This document shows, in pieces, positions 35,211 through 46,400 of a stretch of 64,000 bases of DNA. The notes under the pieces are model-generated. The model was not told the origin of the DNA. It saw only the letters and a program-made list of their open reading frames with translations, and did no database searches. The stretch covers positions 95,835-159,834 of the forward strand of contig MNCI01001324.1 in the NCBI GenBank assembly GCA_015680685.1, read 5' to 3'. Both the position numbers and the translations under genes were made by a program. Position 1 is the stretch's first letter; the number at the start of each line of letters is the position of its first letter. The DNA comes from Gnetum montanum. Taxonomy: Eukaryota; Streptophyta; Gnetopsida; Gnetales; Gnetaceae.

Positions 35211-38200
35211 CTTGTAGCAAAGTGTGTTTACATTAGGAAAAAGCAAATTAACTTAAAACAAATGCTACATCATGCTACACTACCTAGCATAGCAAGCATT
35301 AACCAAACAAGTGAAGAAGCAAATAAAAATAGAAAAAGCATTTACGAATGGGAGGTTGTATTCTACAAAGATTGAACCGTAGTTTCTTCCCCCCTTCTTC
35401 GTCTCTACAAGGAGGCTCCTTAGCCAAGCGAGACCTTTTACGCTAAAACTTGGTGGCCACCATCTCCACAATGAGACGTTTCCCCTTTGATACGCTACCC
35501 ATAGTAGTAGGGGGTGCCTCTCCTATGGTGTCTTGTTCACGGAAGATGCGGGCCATCCGATCCCTAGTCATCATTGAAAAGGACTCCCCAATAGCTTTTG
35601 GGGGATCTTGGGCTCGGGTGGTGTGGAAGACTTGGCAAATCCATGGTTTGGAAATTTGGTTACAATCTTGCATCACCCAGACTCCATTCTCACAAACCAT
35701 CAAAAATTCCATGAAGCGTCACAGGCAAGCGACATAGAAGGCATGATGCACATTGAAACGGGATTTAGGCTTTTTATGAAGATTGACCATTTCAGCTTAT
35801 ATACCTTTGCAGAGATGTTCGACCCAATTGTAATCAGCCCCCACTTCCATGACCTTTCTCATTATCCAAGCTTTCTTGATCCCAATCATTTTTCCTTGGT
35901 AGATTAGCTTGGGGAAAGCACGGGCACGAAAGATGGGATAAACTGTTTTAGTCGCTCTCAATGTAGCCGCTTCAATAGGGATCCCCTTGGGACCCTTCGT
36001 CGCCCCTAGCCACTCCTCAATGTCCCCCTGATGGTTCATCTCCTTTTTGGTCTTTGCTCCCACGGGGAGATCATCGGAAGGGACACCGAAGGGATCCACG
36101 AATAGTTTCTCGTTAACTTCGAGTACCACTAGCACACTGTGGACATGTGTGAAGAAGCAGTCCGCTCTCTCAAAAAATGAGTCGACTATGGCAAGCATCT
36201 CAACAGCAGGGACACTTGGGTTCATAGCCAAGAACAATTCCATGAGCCCAACATCCCGAAGTTTGTTGGTGAGTGATACTGGGGCCCTGTTGCAAAGCTA
36301 GCGTTGGGTCTTGTCTACATCCCCGTATTTGAAATAAACGTTAGCCTCGTTATGCCCAGAGGTGATCACCATCACTTCATGGGATTTCTTCGTTGTTGTA
36401 GTAGTTTACACAAAAAAGAAAAAGCAAAAAGAAAAATAAAACAAAGACAATAGTAAAACAAGAACAACACTCGAACATGCAAAAAATGAATTCACAATCT
36501 AGCGTACCAAGTTTGAATGGTGGCGGGAATGGTGGAAGATCTACCAACACATCTTCAATAGTGATCAGCCTAAGGGATGTCCAATCCCCATCCAACCAAC
36601 CGAACTCCTTACACCTATTGTAAAACTGGGACTACTAGGTTGGATAGGTTTTGTATTCACCCCCGCGTTGGCCTATTACGCCGACACGCATATTCTCAGC
36701 AGAGGAAAACTCCCAGAATGCCCTTTGTGCCAAGGCCAAGGCATCAGTATCACCATGAAGCACACCCTTGTGGATATAAAACCTGATAACACATAAAAAT
36801 AAACATGCACACACTATTAACATGTTCGCCTAGTGTAGCATGCATCGCATAGCATAGTAGAATGTGTTTACAGAACTCACTCGCCGGCACAATAAGCGGT
36901 TCCTGGTGGGTTCTGGAAACAGGTTCCCATGTGGTGGGCAATGAACAACGTGTTGTACAAGTGGTATCAATTATATTCAAGCATTCCCTAGATCCAACTC
37001 AGATGCCTCAAGCTTCTCGGGTGCTGACTGTATTTCTCTGCTTGCCCACTCCCGATTACTCCATTGGTCAGAAATTTCAGAATACCCCAGTTTGCCTCAG
37101 GCAACAAGGTTTCTATAATTACGGCTGCTACCTCCTTCGATAAGTGTGACCAAAAAATCACACTAAAGTATTGGAGGAGGAATTGTAGGAAGTCCCACAC
37201 GCCTTCCCGGAACCAGACCGCCTGCTGCTTCACACGTGCATAGGGTGGAGGAACGTTGGCCATCGGTTCGCTTAGGCAGCACAAAACCCCTACAATTTCT
37301 ACAACGATCAAAATGGGCCTTAGCATCACCCTGCACAGCATAATGGCAAATGTTAACATCATGTTTGAGTGGAGTTCACATGTAGCATAGCAGGCTTAGC
37401 CATTAGCAAATAGCGTAGCATAGCTCTTTCCTTGCATGTAGCGTAGCAGAACCACAAGGGCAATAGCGTAGCAATGCGATATCACCCATGCATTAACCAA
37501 AAGGTCTCACAACACGCTAGCCTAGTGTAGCAACAAAAAATTAAATACGAATTTTTAAACAAGAAAGACTTTAATGTGCTGCAACCATTTCAACAAATCT
37601 TTTACCTGACAAAACGATTTGCACTATGCTGTAATAGACACGTGTTACACTGTCAAATCATGCACATGGCCAAACCCTCCTAAGGATCGTACGCTATGCT
37701 ATTTACATGCTAGGATGCCAGAATCACCTAAACCTTTCTGGCAAGGTGGCCACAACAATGGTAGTCTAGGCAACACTGCATGCATCCTTAGCGTAGCATC
37801 CGTACACCATCGCAGCTGAATCGGCAACAACGGCGATATAACGACCAAAATGGCAACAAAAACGATGACAGAAAACACAGATTTCAAAATGAAAATAGAA
37901 ATGAAAAAAAAAGGTAGAAACAACAATAGCAGCATAAAAAAAGAGGGGCAGCGTAGCAAATTACCGGGCCGATGGAGTTTCCTCCCGCACTGCGACGTGC
38001 GCTTGCGACAAATGCCACAGGGTATCTTTCACCTCGTCTACCTTGGTGAGCACTAGGTGTTTGCGTTCTCTCTTGGGTGCCATCGTCTTGGTTGCAGATT
38101 CTTACTTAATCGCTACGCTAAATTACCTTGCTCTTTGTTAGCACAACCGCTCTATGCTCTGTATGTGGGCTTTGCACTCTTACGGTGAAAATGATGAGTT

Positions 38201-38216
38201 TATTGGGGTAAACCCC

Positions 38217-38224
38217 TATTTATA
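38217..38224 (-). promoter_or_regulatory. TATA box of the antisense gene
   Basis: The minus strand reads GGCTATAAATAGGGG, a textbook plant TATA context. The first ATG in the matching frame follows about 135 bases downstream at 38083. Confidence 0.65.
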
Positions 38225-38369
38225 GCCAACACGGTGAAAAGGAACTTGTCATTTTCTCTCCCTGATTAATGTGGGATGTTCCGTACACTTTAGCACTCCC
38301 ACCATAGCGTAGTAGCACTATTTGCATCGTTGCAGATGAGCCTGACCAAAAGCCTTGACCCACCTTAAA

Positions 38370-38640
38370 CTAATCATTTACCTCTACAAGAATAACCCAT
38401 TAGTTGCCCGCAAAGACCTTAAACTAGCAAGTTTGATTCACAGTTTCAACCAAGTTAGCGGTCCGCAAAGACCTTAAACTAATTCTTTTGACATAACCCG
38501 TTAGTGGTCCGTAAAGACCTTAAACTAATACTCTTAACTTATAAACTCAACTAGGTTAGCGGTCCACAAAGACCTTAAACTAGCAGTTTTGAACTTTTGC
38601 ATTCAGGTAGTCAGCTATGACCTTAAACTGGCAAATTGTA
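38370..38640 (+). repeat. GGTCCGCAAAGACCTTAAACTA tandem repeats before RT
   Basis: Five to six copies of a unit with core AAAGACCTTAAACTA spaced roughly 50-60 bases. They lie upstream of the RT splice acceptor. Related copies are at 33090-33265 and 42200-42660. Confidence 0.75.
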
Positions 38641-38765
38641 AACTTTGCATCATAATTTATAATCATATCAACTGTTCATATCTCACTACTACTTTACAAA
38701 TGTTTACTATGCACCGTTACTACAAACAGGTATCACTTGACTTGGCATTTATCTCGTTGTGGCAG

Positions 38766-41700
38766 GTTGAGCAAGAATGGTAATGCATCATGATCTTTCT
38801 TCACCTCTAGCTTTAACAAGTCCACACGGAGAGCTCACAAGAAAATTGAACCCAGAGTTAATAGACTGGGAATTATTCGTAGATAGCACTGTAGCATCCT
38901 TAGAAACATCCACAAACTAACCTAAACATCTAGTCCAAGCTTTAGATTTAAAGGCCAGGCATGTAACTGAGGACCCTCTCATTGAAACGCCTATGACTAC
39001 ATTCAAGGGGAAAATAAAAACATTAAAACTTAGCTCCCTCCTAGATTCGCAAACACATAAAGATGTATCCAAGATACTGTAGGACAACATCGAAGTATTT
39101 TCATTGTCTTATAACGACATGTCGGGCTTAGATCCAAGGCTTATATGGCACAATATTGTCTTAGATCCACGTAAGCAAAAGGCTCGCAAGGTTAAAACAA
39201 AGATTGCACTAGCCGTACGTGATGAAATCACTAAGCTGTATCAAGCTGGTTTCATCCAGGCAGTTGATTACTTAGAGTGAATGTCAAACATCATTGTGGT
39301 TTCTAAGAAAATTGGAGAAATATGAATCTGTATAGACTTCCGGGATCTAAACAAAGAAATGATCAAAGACGACTTCCCACTACTAAGTATTGATCAACTC
39401 ATTGACACTACGGCTGGTCACGCTCTGTTATCCTTCATGAAAGGTTTCTCCGACTACAATCAAATTCGCATCAACCCAGAGCATCAGTTAACAACTTTCA
39501 TAACCCCATGGAGTACTTTCTGTTACACTATGATGTCCTTTGGACTCAAAAACGTTGGAGCAACCTACCAAAGAGCCATGACAGAAATCTTTAGTGAGTA
39601 CATCCTAGAAACACTAAACGACTATGTGGTTGACATAGCAGTTAAATCTAAAAAGGTTGCTGATCATCCCAACGATCTAGGTGTAGTCCTCAAACGTTGC
39701 CAGATGCATGAATTATGCCTCAACCCAAAAAAGTGTTTATTTGGGGTGAGAACCAAACGCATGTTAGGGTTTGTAGAATTGGAGGCTAGAATACGAGTGG
39801 ATCCTGACAAAGTTAAGGCCATCGCTAATCTAGCACCCCCTACAAACCTTAAAAAATTGTGCAAGTTGCAAGGTAGAGTACAGTTCATTAGAAGGTTTAT
39901 GACGAAGTTGACTGACAAGTTACACCCCATGCAATACTTATTAAAGAAAGAGGTTAACTTCGAATGGACAACACAATGCCAACAAGCCTTCGATGATCTA
40001 AAGAAAGAGCTTTTACATCTCTTGACTATTTACCCACCATAGAGGGATAAGCCTTTCTTCGTCTACCTTGCCACCTCAGACACGTCTATTGCGGCACTGT
40101 TATGTGAGAGACGAGATGACAGCTTTGAGATTCCTATGTATTACTTAAGTCATGCACTGATAGCATACGAGGTGAAATACAATGATGTGGAAAGAAATCA
40201 CCTTGCCCTAGCGTTTGCATTAAAAAAGTGAAGGCATTATCTATTCCGTAGCAAGGTCAACATAATATGCAAAAGCAATGTACTCTAGGCTATCACAAAC
40301 AATCTATATGAGAGTAGCAAGATAGCTCGGTGGAAATCCATAACCATGGAATTCTATTTGCATTATGTGACCTAATCATCAACGAAAGGTCAAGCTATAA
40401 CTATGCAACTCACGACCTTACCCATCGATGATTGGGAAATCATAGATCCCAAATTTCCTGACGAGTAGGTTAGCACCATCAACGCTGTCCCATCACATTT
40501 AGAGGCTATCTTGCATTTTGATGGTGCCTCGACCATGTGAGGAGGTAGTGCAGCTATCGTCATTACGTTCCCCTCTAGGGAAATGCAACCATTTACTTAT
40601 CGGTTCATGTTCCTTTGTACGAACAATGTGGTAGAGTACGAAGGACTCATCAGGGATCTCTTAGTAGCCTAAGCACTAAAAATTCAACACCTGGCAATCT
40701 GTGGCGATTCAGAACTTGTTGTGAATTAGATCATTGAGGTCTATGCCTGCAAAGCTACGCATCTACAGCCCTATTGAGACGTAGCCAAAAGTTTGCTTAA
40801 ATAGTTTGCAACAATGGACATTCAACATGTGCCACACAATGAAAACACCGTAGCACATGCCTTGTTCATAAGTTTTCCTGCTTCGATAACCGAGTGTACA
40901 GAGCCTATTTCTCAAGTGGTACACCTAGCCTCTATAAGCACTGCGAATACCTAGGAGTGGTACACCAACATTAAGGCCTACTTGCAACATGGCGAGCCCC
41001 CATCTGAATTGACATCTACCTAGAGGGATGCGATCCGCAAGTGTGCTTAGCAATATGTACTCATGGGAGACAACACCTTGTGCAAACGCTCCTTTGATGG
41101 GATATTTCTAGGATGTGTAAATAAGGAGCAAGAGCAGAAGGTCATTAATGAGGTACATGAGGGATTTTGTGATGGACATATAGCACCTAGGGCCATGTTG
41201 GAAAAAATCAAACACCTAGGGTACTACTAGCCTCACATGGAGCACGATTGCCTAGCCAAAGTTAAGACTTGTGATATGTACCAACGATATGCAAATCTTA
41301 TACATGTTTCACCTATCGAGTTACACCCGACGCAGATCACATGGCCATTCCAACGATGGGGACTAGATATTATAGGACCTATCACACCTAAGTCTTACGT
41401 AGGGCATAGCTTCATCATTACCACCACTTAGTACTTTACAAAGTGGGTGGAGGCTATTCCCCTTAGGAAGACTACATCTCAATAGGTTTTCCACTTTATA
41501 TTAGATAACATCGTGATGAGGTTTGGGGTTCCCGTGACTATTGTGATAGACAACAAGCCACAATTTAGTAGTGTGGAAACCAAAACTTTTTGTAGCAACC
41601 TTGGCATTAGGCAATCGTTCTACTCGCCATACTACCCGTAGGAAAATAGATAGGCAAAAGCTATGAACAATGCCATCATCAACTTGCTCAAGAAACTGCT

Positions 41701-42199
41701 TAGCAACAGTAAGAGACGATGGCACGAGCAAATCCTCTATGTGCTATGGGCTTACAGGACGATGTGCAGGACAACAACAGGTAAAACTCCTTACAATCTT
41801 ATTTATGGATTTGAAGCGGTGTTACCTCTTGAGCTGTAGGTACCATCACTTCGAATGATCCTGTCAAATGTCATGAGCGAAGCCTAGAACAACAAGTCAA
41901 GGATCATCGACCTCGACTCCATAAAGGAGGAGCATGCACAAACACTTGGCCGCATAGAGAGTTATCAAGACAAGCAAAGGAAAAAGCATCATGCAAACCC
42001 GCATCAACGACATGTAAAAAAGGGAGACCTCATTCTCAAGGCCATCTTTGAACATGTGAAAAAATTTTTAACAAACTAGGAAGGTCCATTCATGGTCACA
42101 AAAGCCTATGGGAATGAGGCCTTCAAGCTGGCAAACATGGATGGCAAAGAGTTTGTAAATCCTATGAATCATTCTTATCTCAAGCCATACTACATCTGA
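38766..42199 (+). pseudogene. Element C pol: RT, RNase H, second RNase H, integrase
   Basis: One frame from the splice acceptor to TGA at 42197, interrupted by about 25 stops, nearly all TAG/TGA. RT: FRDLNKEMIKDDFPLLSID (39340), FSDYNQIRINPEH, MMSFGLKNVGATYQRAM; the YVDD box reads YVVD near 39625, so one catalytic Asp is lost. RNase H: YYLSHALIAYEVKYNDVERN (40140). Second RNase H: LHFDGASTM and NNVVEYEGL (40510-40650) and HVPHNENTVAHAL (40835), typical of Tat/Ogre. Integrase: EVHEGFCDGHIAPRAM zinc part (41150), WGLDIIGPI, FTKWVEAIPL, VIDNKPQFSS; the catalytic Glu site reads AKAMNNAI (Glu to Lys). KKGDLILK near 42020 is the C-terminal fold. Confidence 0.88.
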
Positions 42200-42660
42200 T
42201 GCATGAGCAAGGTAAGCAAAACGTCCGCTACGATATAAAACTGGCAAAGCACATCTGCTACGACCTAAAACTAGCAAAGCACATCTGCTATGATCTAAAA
42301 CTGGCAAAGCTCATCTGCTACGACGTAAAACTGGCAAAGATAGACCGCTATGACTATAAACTAGTACACAAATAGTCTTCTATGACTATAAACTGGCACA
42401 AAGCTTGTCTGCTATGACATAAAACTAGCAGATGGTCCGCTATGACTTTAAATTAGCCCATCCATCGTCTGCTATGACGATAAACTAGCACAATGGTCTA
42501 CTAGGACCTTAAACTAGCACAGCGATCATTCGCTATGACAAGAAACTAGCATAGCGGTCTGCTAGGACCTTAAACTAGTACATCACGGTCTGTTGAGACC
42601 TTAAACCAACACATCAGATGGTCTACCAGAACCTTAAACTAGGTTTGCAGCACATCCTCA
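42200..42660 (+). repeat. CTGCTACGACCTAAAACTGGCAAAG tandem repeats after pol
   Basis: About thirteen imperfect units of 28-38 bp, each with core (C/T)GCTA(C/T)GA followed by TAAACTAGCA. They start directly after the pol stop. The same core is found on both sides of the antisense gene. Confidence 0.85.
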
Positions 42661-44024
42661 GCATGCATCTTTGACTCTACAAACAAGCGAGTGTGCACAG
42701 TGCTAACACAGGGTGGGACGTTGCAATTCTAGAATGCAGTTCACGATGCCAAGAAAACACCCTCAGGAATATGTACAATGCCACTACCCCTAGCATCTTG
42801 TTGATCCTTCGGAGATGTCATCTAACATCTTGTTGACCTTCCAGAGCTACCGCTATCACGACCCTTTGCCGTGGCGTTAGCTCCTGTGGTTGGCACCTAC
42901 TATTGGAGCCCCACCACTATTGTGGCCCAGCCATAAGGGTGCTACCCTCCAGCCCCTGCTAGCACTCGAGCCCAAAAGATGTTCAGCTATTACGCATCTC
43001 ACCTTACAGCTGAACTGCATAATGTTTTCTTTGGATGGGGACTCTTGACCACCAGCTTCACCAGGACTCCTAGCCTCCTCGGTGCCGACTCCTCCATGTC
43101 AATGCTGCCAGAACTGCTACTGGCCTTTTTGGTTTGGACGTCACATGCCTCAGCAACAACGTCCATTACTCCAGCAGCATCCAAAGAAAGCAAGACCTTT
43201 GCCTTCTTTTTACTTGATGGTTGTTTCTTTTGGTTTGCTCTCTATTGTGTTTGCAGGGTACATGTCGAAGGGGCATCGGTGAGAGGTGCGTTTCGCTAGG
43301 ATGGTAGGACACAACATGGTTACAAGGTGGTCATCCTAACTAGCTTGGCTACTTGGGAGTGCACATCCTATCCTCCCCCTAAACCTCCTTTACCTCGTTC
43401 CTTACACCCAAAATTCTCTTTCTTACACCTCTTTTACAAATTTTTCCTGATACTTGTAAAGCCCGCCCATATGCTCAACCGCAAAGTCCATAACGTGCGT
43501 AACGCAACTCATCGCATGGGAAGCATCTGTAGGCAGGTTAAAGTAACACGTAGATGTAACGTAACTCATCCTAAGAAAGAAACACCTATCCTGCAACAAC
43601 AAGGTTGTTTGCAAATGAAAATGGCAAAACAGAAAAAGAAAAAGCGTAGAAGACCAAAAGTTCACGCAAAAAAAACATGCCTAAAATAAATGGCACATCA
43701 TCTATTTCGCAATGACCATCTCTAAGCATTCCGATGAGAGGTCAAAAGTTAGTAAAAGAAAAGATGACCACGTAAACAATTCCCTCACAAGCATTCCAAC
43801 GAGGGACCCTGCTAAGTTTCATCTTTACCTTTTCCTAAACCTGCTCCCCCCAGTTAAACCTTTCTCCTTTCCCTACATAGCCATCCCATTACTCCCAAGC
43901 ATAGTTGAGCAACATCTTGGCGATTACCGAAGAGTGATGTTAGCATCTTGTCTTTCATGGTGTTTCATATTCTTTATCGGTGTCTCTCGGGCCCATCCTC
44001 CAGATGTCGACAAAGAGAGTCCAA
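42661..44024 (+). other. Element C 3' region before the LTR
   Basis: 1.36 kb between the repeats and the 3' LTR. It is GC-richer around 42830-43280, with an open frame at 42979-43299 that starts MFSYYASHLTAELHNVF, contains a hydrophobic stretch near its end and has no recognised domain. A basic open frame (43327-43689) ends in KKKKRRRPKVHAKK. Neither looks convincingly like a gene. The region ends with a purine tract. Confidence 0.4.
44012..44019 (+). promoter_or_regulatory. Polypurine tract of C
   Basis: AAAGAGAG five bases before the 3' LTR start, the expected position for second-strand priming. Confidence 0.5.
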
Positions 44025-45584
44025 TGAAACACCATAAAATTTCAAGGCACTCTTACTTCACCAGGGTTTTGGAACTGAGGAAAACATTTCCACAAGTGTA
44101 GCCTCATGACCATTTGGCAGGAAATGAATGCACTGAGGTTAGACTGTTCAATTTAGCAAGTTTTCTACCTGCAGAGCTGGTAGGCCCGATGGACTCTCTA
44201 GCCTGCCCACCTAGATAACTCACTTGGCTAATAGTCTACTCAGAAACCATTGTAGGGGTTTCCGAGAGTGCTTGGGATGAGAAAAACAGTTCAGCAAGTT
44301 TTCTAGTAGAAAATTCTACTACGCTATGTAGCATAGCAGGCCCTCGAAAAATCAAACAAATGTCTGAATACAAGTTTTGGCAAGATGTCTGAATACAAGT
44401 TAGAATTCAGCCAACACAGAGTGCTACGCTATGCTACGCTACATAGCGTAGCACAGCGTAGAAAGGTTAAAACACGTAAAGACTCCTCTGCCAAAAGATT
44501 ACATCTAAAGCATTGTGGTTTCCAAAATTACCTTGTCACAGTTAGCTCTTGAACCCTAAAGAAAAGTTTTCTTGCTAAGTACTGCAATTTTAACAAAAAT
44601 GCATGTTACATTGGTTGCTACACTATGCTACGCTACATAGCGTAGCATAGCGTAGCAAATATGCGCATCAACAACAACGCTCCAAAGGTCAACCTGGCAT
44701 GCACTGAGACTTTCAGCAAAAGCTAGTGACACCAACGCAAGTTTTTTGTGTAAACTAATGGCTACATTGTGCTATGCTACATAGCATAGCACGGCATAGA
44801 AATCAGCCATGCTACATCGATGTGCTATGCTACATAGCGTAGCACAGCGTAGCGAGCAACTATGCCACTTCAATGTGTTTCATTTCTCGTTTGCATTATT
44901 GGCACACTTGATTCTAGTATCTCCAATTTTGACAACATGGTTGTAGCATAGCAAGTTCACGACCAGCTTTGCACATCTATGCAGTACGGGCACATGAGCA
45001 TCTTGTGGGGTCCAGGACATGTGGCATCTAGGCCTCATTTCTCGCCTGCTCCTGGCCCTATAAATTGGCTTTTTGAATTGGCATTTTTGCACATTGGCTT
45101 TTCTTTGCGGTTGGCTTCTTAACTCAAAGAATTGGCACAGTCGTATTAATAAGAGCAATTGTTGGTAATTGTGGGCATTGTTGGCATTTTTTCACGGTTG
45201 GAATTTTCGACATTAGCACTTTCAGCATTGTATAACCTGTTGCACATCTCTCAAACAAGGCAAAGAATTGAACCCTCGACCTTGAGGTGGTGCATTTTCT
45301 TACCTAAGTTCATTCTAATTATTTCTTTATTGTTGTCACTATTTGGCATTATTTCCTTCGTTCCCATATTTATTGATTATCGGTTTTACCTTGTGTATTT
45401 TGCAATCAAAACAACGTTCACGTAAGGTTAAGTTACACCAATTAAGTCCCTGTCTGATCAACCAGACCGTTTAGGATGCCCCATTTTCATTTTATCCAAC
45501 ACGGCCCTTGCACGGATTTGGGGTTAAACTGTTCGCCTGGCAACCTCTCAGTGTTTCCAGCCATTGATGTTTTCGATCGCTACA
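44025..45584 (+). repeat. C 3' LTR
   Basis: Starts TGAAACACCATAAAATTTC, ends GATCGCTACA; 1560 bp. It keeps the TG that the left LTR lost. TATA (CCCTATAAATT) is at 45057-45067 and the TAGCGTAGC clusters at about 44310-44860. A deletion of about 30 bases after the TATA explains most of the length difference from the left LTR. Confidence 0.9.
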
Positions 45585-45589
45585 AGGGC
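45585..45589. repeat. Target-site duplication of C, right copy
   Basis: AGGGC, identical to 27359-27363. B2's integrase tail resumes after it. Confidence 0.85.
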
Positions 45590-46400
45590 CACCAATCGAT
45601 TTTCATCTAGCACATTCAGGTTGATTAATATTTCTTTCTATGCTAGACTAAGGTCAAGATCCAAATCATAGGCTATTGAGAGTGTACAGAGCTTGAACTA
45701 GATCAAGAGTGTTGAAAGTTTTTTGTACACTAACTCGTAGGGAGAGTAGCCAATAGGGAGTTTCCATGTTGAGTGATAGGCCCAAAGGGCATCATTGAGT
45801 TTGGTGCTCCAATCTCTCCTATATTTGCTTATGGTTCTTGTTAAGATCTTTGTGATCTCCTGATTAGTTACCTCTACTTGACCATTGGCTTGGGGGTGGT
45901 AAGGTATTGTTAATTTATGTTCAACCCTCAAGCATTGCATTAATTTTCTAAAAGTGGCACCTATGAAATTAGTTCCATTGTCAAAAATTAGTGCACATGG
46001 CATCCCAAACCTATTTACAACATTTTTTTTTATAAATCTAGCAACAATGGAAGATGTACAATCAATAACAACTACTACTCCTACCCATTTTATGTAGTAG
46101 TCAACTACTATGATGATATACACCTTTCCATTGAACATGGGTGTGATGGGACCCATGAAGTCAATGCCTCGTATGTTAAAAGGCTCTAGTGGTTGAATCC
46201 ATTATTAAGAACCTTCCATTTAAGCAGTCATCCCATCATCTCATTAACAACATTCACAAGATCGAATAAACTAGTGGACATCCTTGAAGATTGTAGGCCA
46301 ATAGTATCATTCCATCAAAATTTTTATGGCCATGCATCTCTTTGCATAATGGCCTTTGCAAGGCCCTTCATGAGCATCTTGGAGAATGTGTAGTTGATCT
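45590..46400 (-). pseudogene. B2 integrase
   Basis: A long open frame (46156-45698) opens with MGPITPMFNGKVYIIIVVDY (first catalytic Asp in the VVDY motif), then FIKKNVVNRFGMPCALIFDN (second Asp), HKLTIPYHPQANGQVEVTNQE (catalytic Glu) and WSTKLNDALWAYHSTWKLPI. So the D-D-E core is intact in this copy. The zinc part and the junction with RNase H lie at about 46400-46160 and are worn. Integrase inserts element cDNA with a 5-bp staggered cut, matching the 5-bp duplications here. Its C-terminus is interrupted by element C. Confidence 0.82.

Larger units (their letters stand above)
33406..38083 (-). pseudogene. Captured multi-exon antisense gene in element C, product unknown
   Basis: About 1,100 codons in about eight exons on the minus strand: 38083-37965, 37330-36881, 36782-36508, about 36387-35346, 35210-34707, 34617-34483, 34373-33588 (perhaps with a further small intron) and 33501-33406. 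Splice sites are GT/AG: GTAATT, GTGAGT, GTACGC, GTAAAT, GTAGGA, GTAAGT, GTTAGT donors; GTGCAG, ATCAG, CTACAAG, TGGCAG, GATAG, TTTAG acceptors. Codon phase matches across junctions 1/2, 2/3, 4/5, 6/7 and 7/8; 5/6 matches if a poly-C run changed by one base; 3/4 is unresolved. Start MAPKRERKHLVL; exon 4 holds DSFFERADCFFTHVHSVLVV and IKKAWIMRKVMEVGADYNWV; exon 5 is acidic and repetitive; the end is acidic. I recognise no family. About a dozen stops and one frameshift make this copy dead. Confidence 0.65.
32940..38765 (+). other. Probable intron of C pol (sense strand), harbouring an antisense gene
   Basis: Protease coding ends at 32939 and RT coding starts after a good 3' splice site: pyrimidine-rich sequence, then TTGTGGCAG ending at 38765. 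Ogre elements are known to have an intron between protease and RT. The 5' splice site is not obvious to me; it should lie near 32900-33000. The interval is 5.8 kb because it contains a gene on the opposite strand. Short repeats based on CCTAAAACTA occur at 33090-33265 and CTTAAACTA-based repeats at 38370-38640, close to both ends. Confidence 0.55.
27364..45584 (+). mobile_element. Tat/Ogre-like Ty3/gypsy element C carrying an antisense gene
   Basis: 18.2-kb plus-strand element with 1.6-kb LTRs and a 5-bp duplication. Order: 5' LTR, primer site, gag (29207-31563), protease (about 32262-32939), a 5.8-kb interval carrying a multi-exon gene on the opposite strand (38224-33348), RT-RNase H-second RNase H-integrase in one frame (38766-42199), tandem repeats (42200-42660), a 1.4-kb 3' region, purine tract and 3' LTR. 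Two RNase H domains, large size and a pol split between protease and RT by an apparent intron are hallmarks of the Tat/Ogre lineage. Coding frames keep their register but carry many TAG/TGA stops. The LTRs differ by roughly one base in eleven over their first 250 bases by eye, so the insertion is old. Confidence 0.88.

Noticed and set aside
34832-35236. Plus-strand Ser-rich open frame (SSSTGASSSSAGESSSS)
   Set aside because: Complement of the acidic DEE repeats of the antisense gene's exon 5. The minus strand has phase-consistent splice sites; the plus strand has none.
32940-38765. Interval between protease and RT of C as an independent nested transposon
   Set aside because: I found no terminal repeats or target-site duplication at its edges, and its noncoding parts share the TAGCGTAGC motif with C's LTRs. 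It is not fully excluded.
42979-43299. Possible envelope-like ORF after C pol
   Set aside because: Short, no signal peptide, no domain; composition could yield it by chance. Kept only as part of the 3' region.
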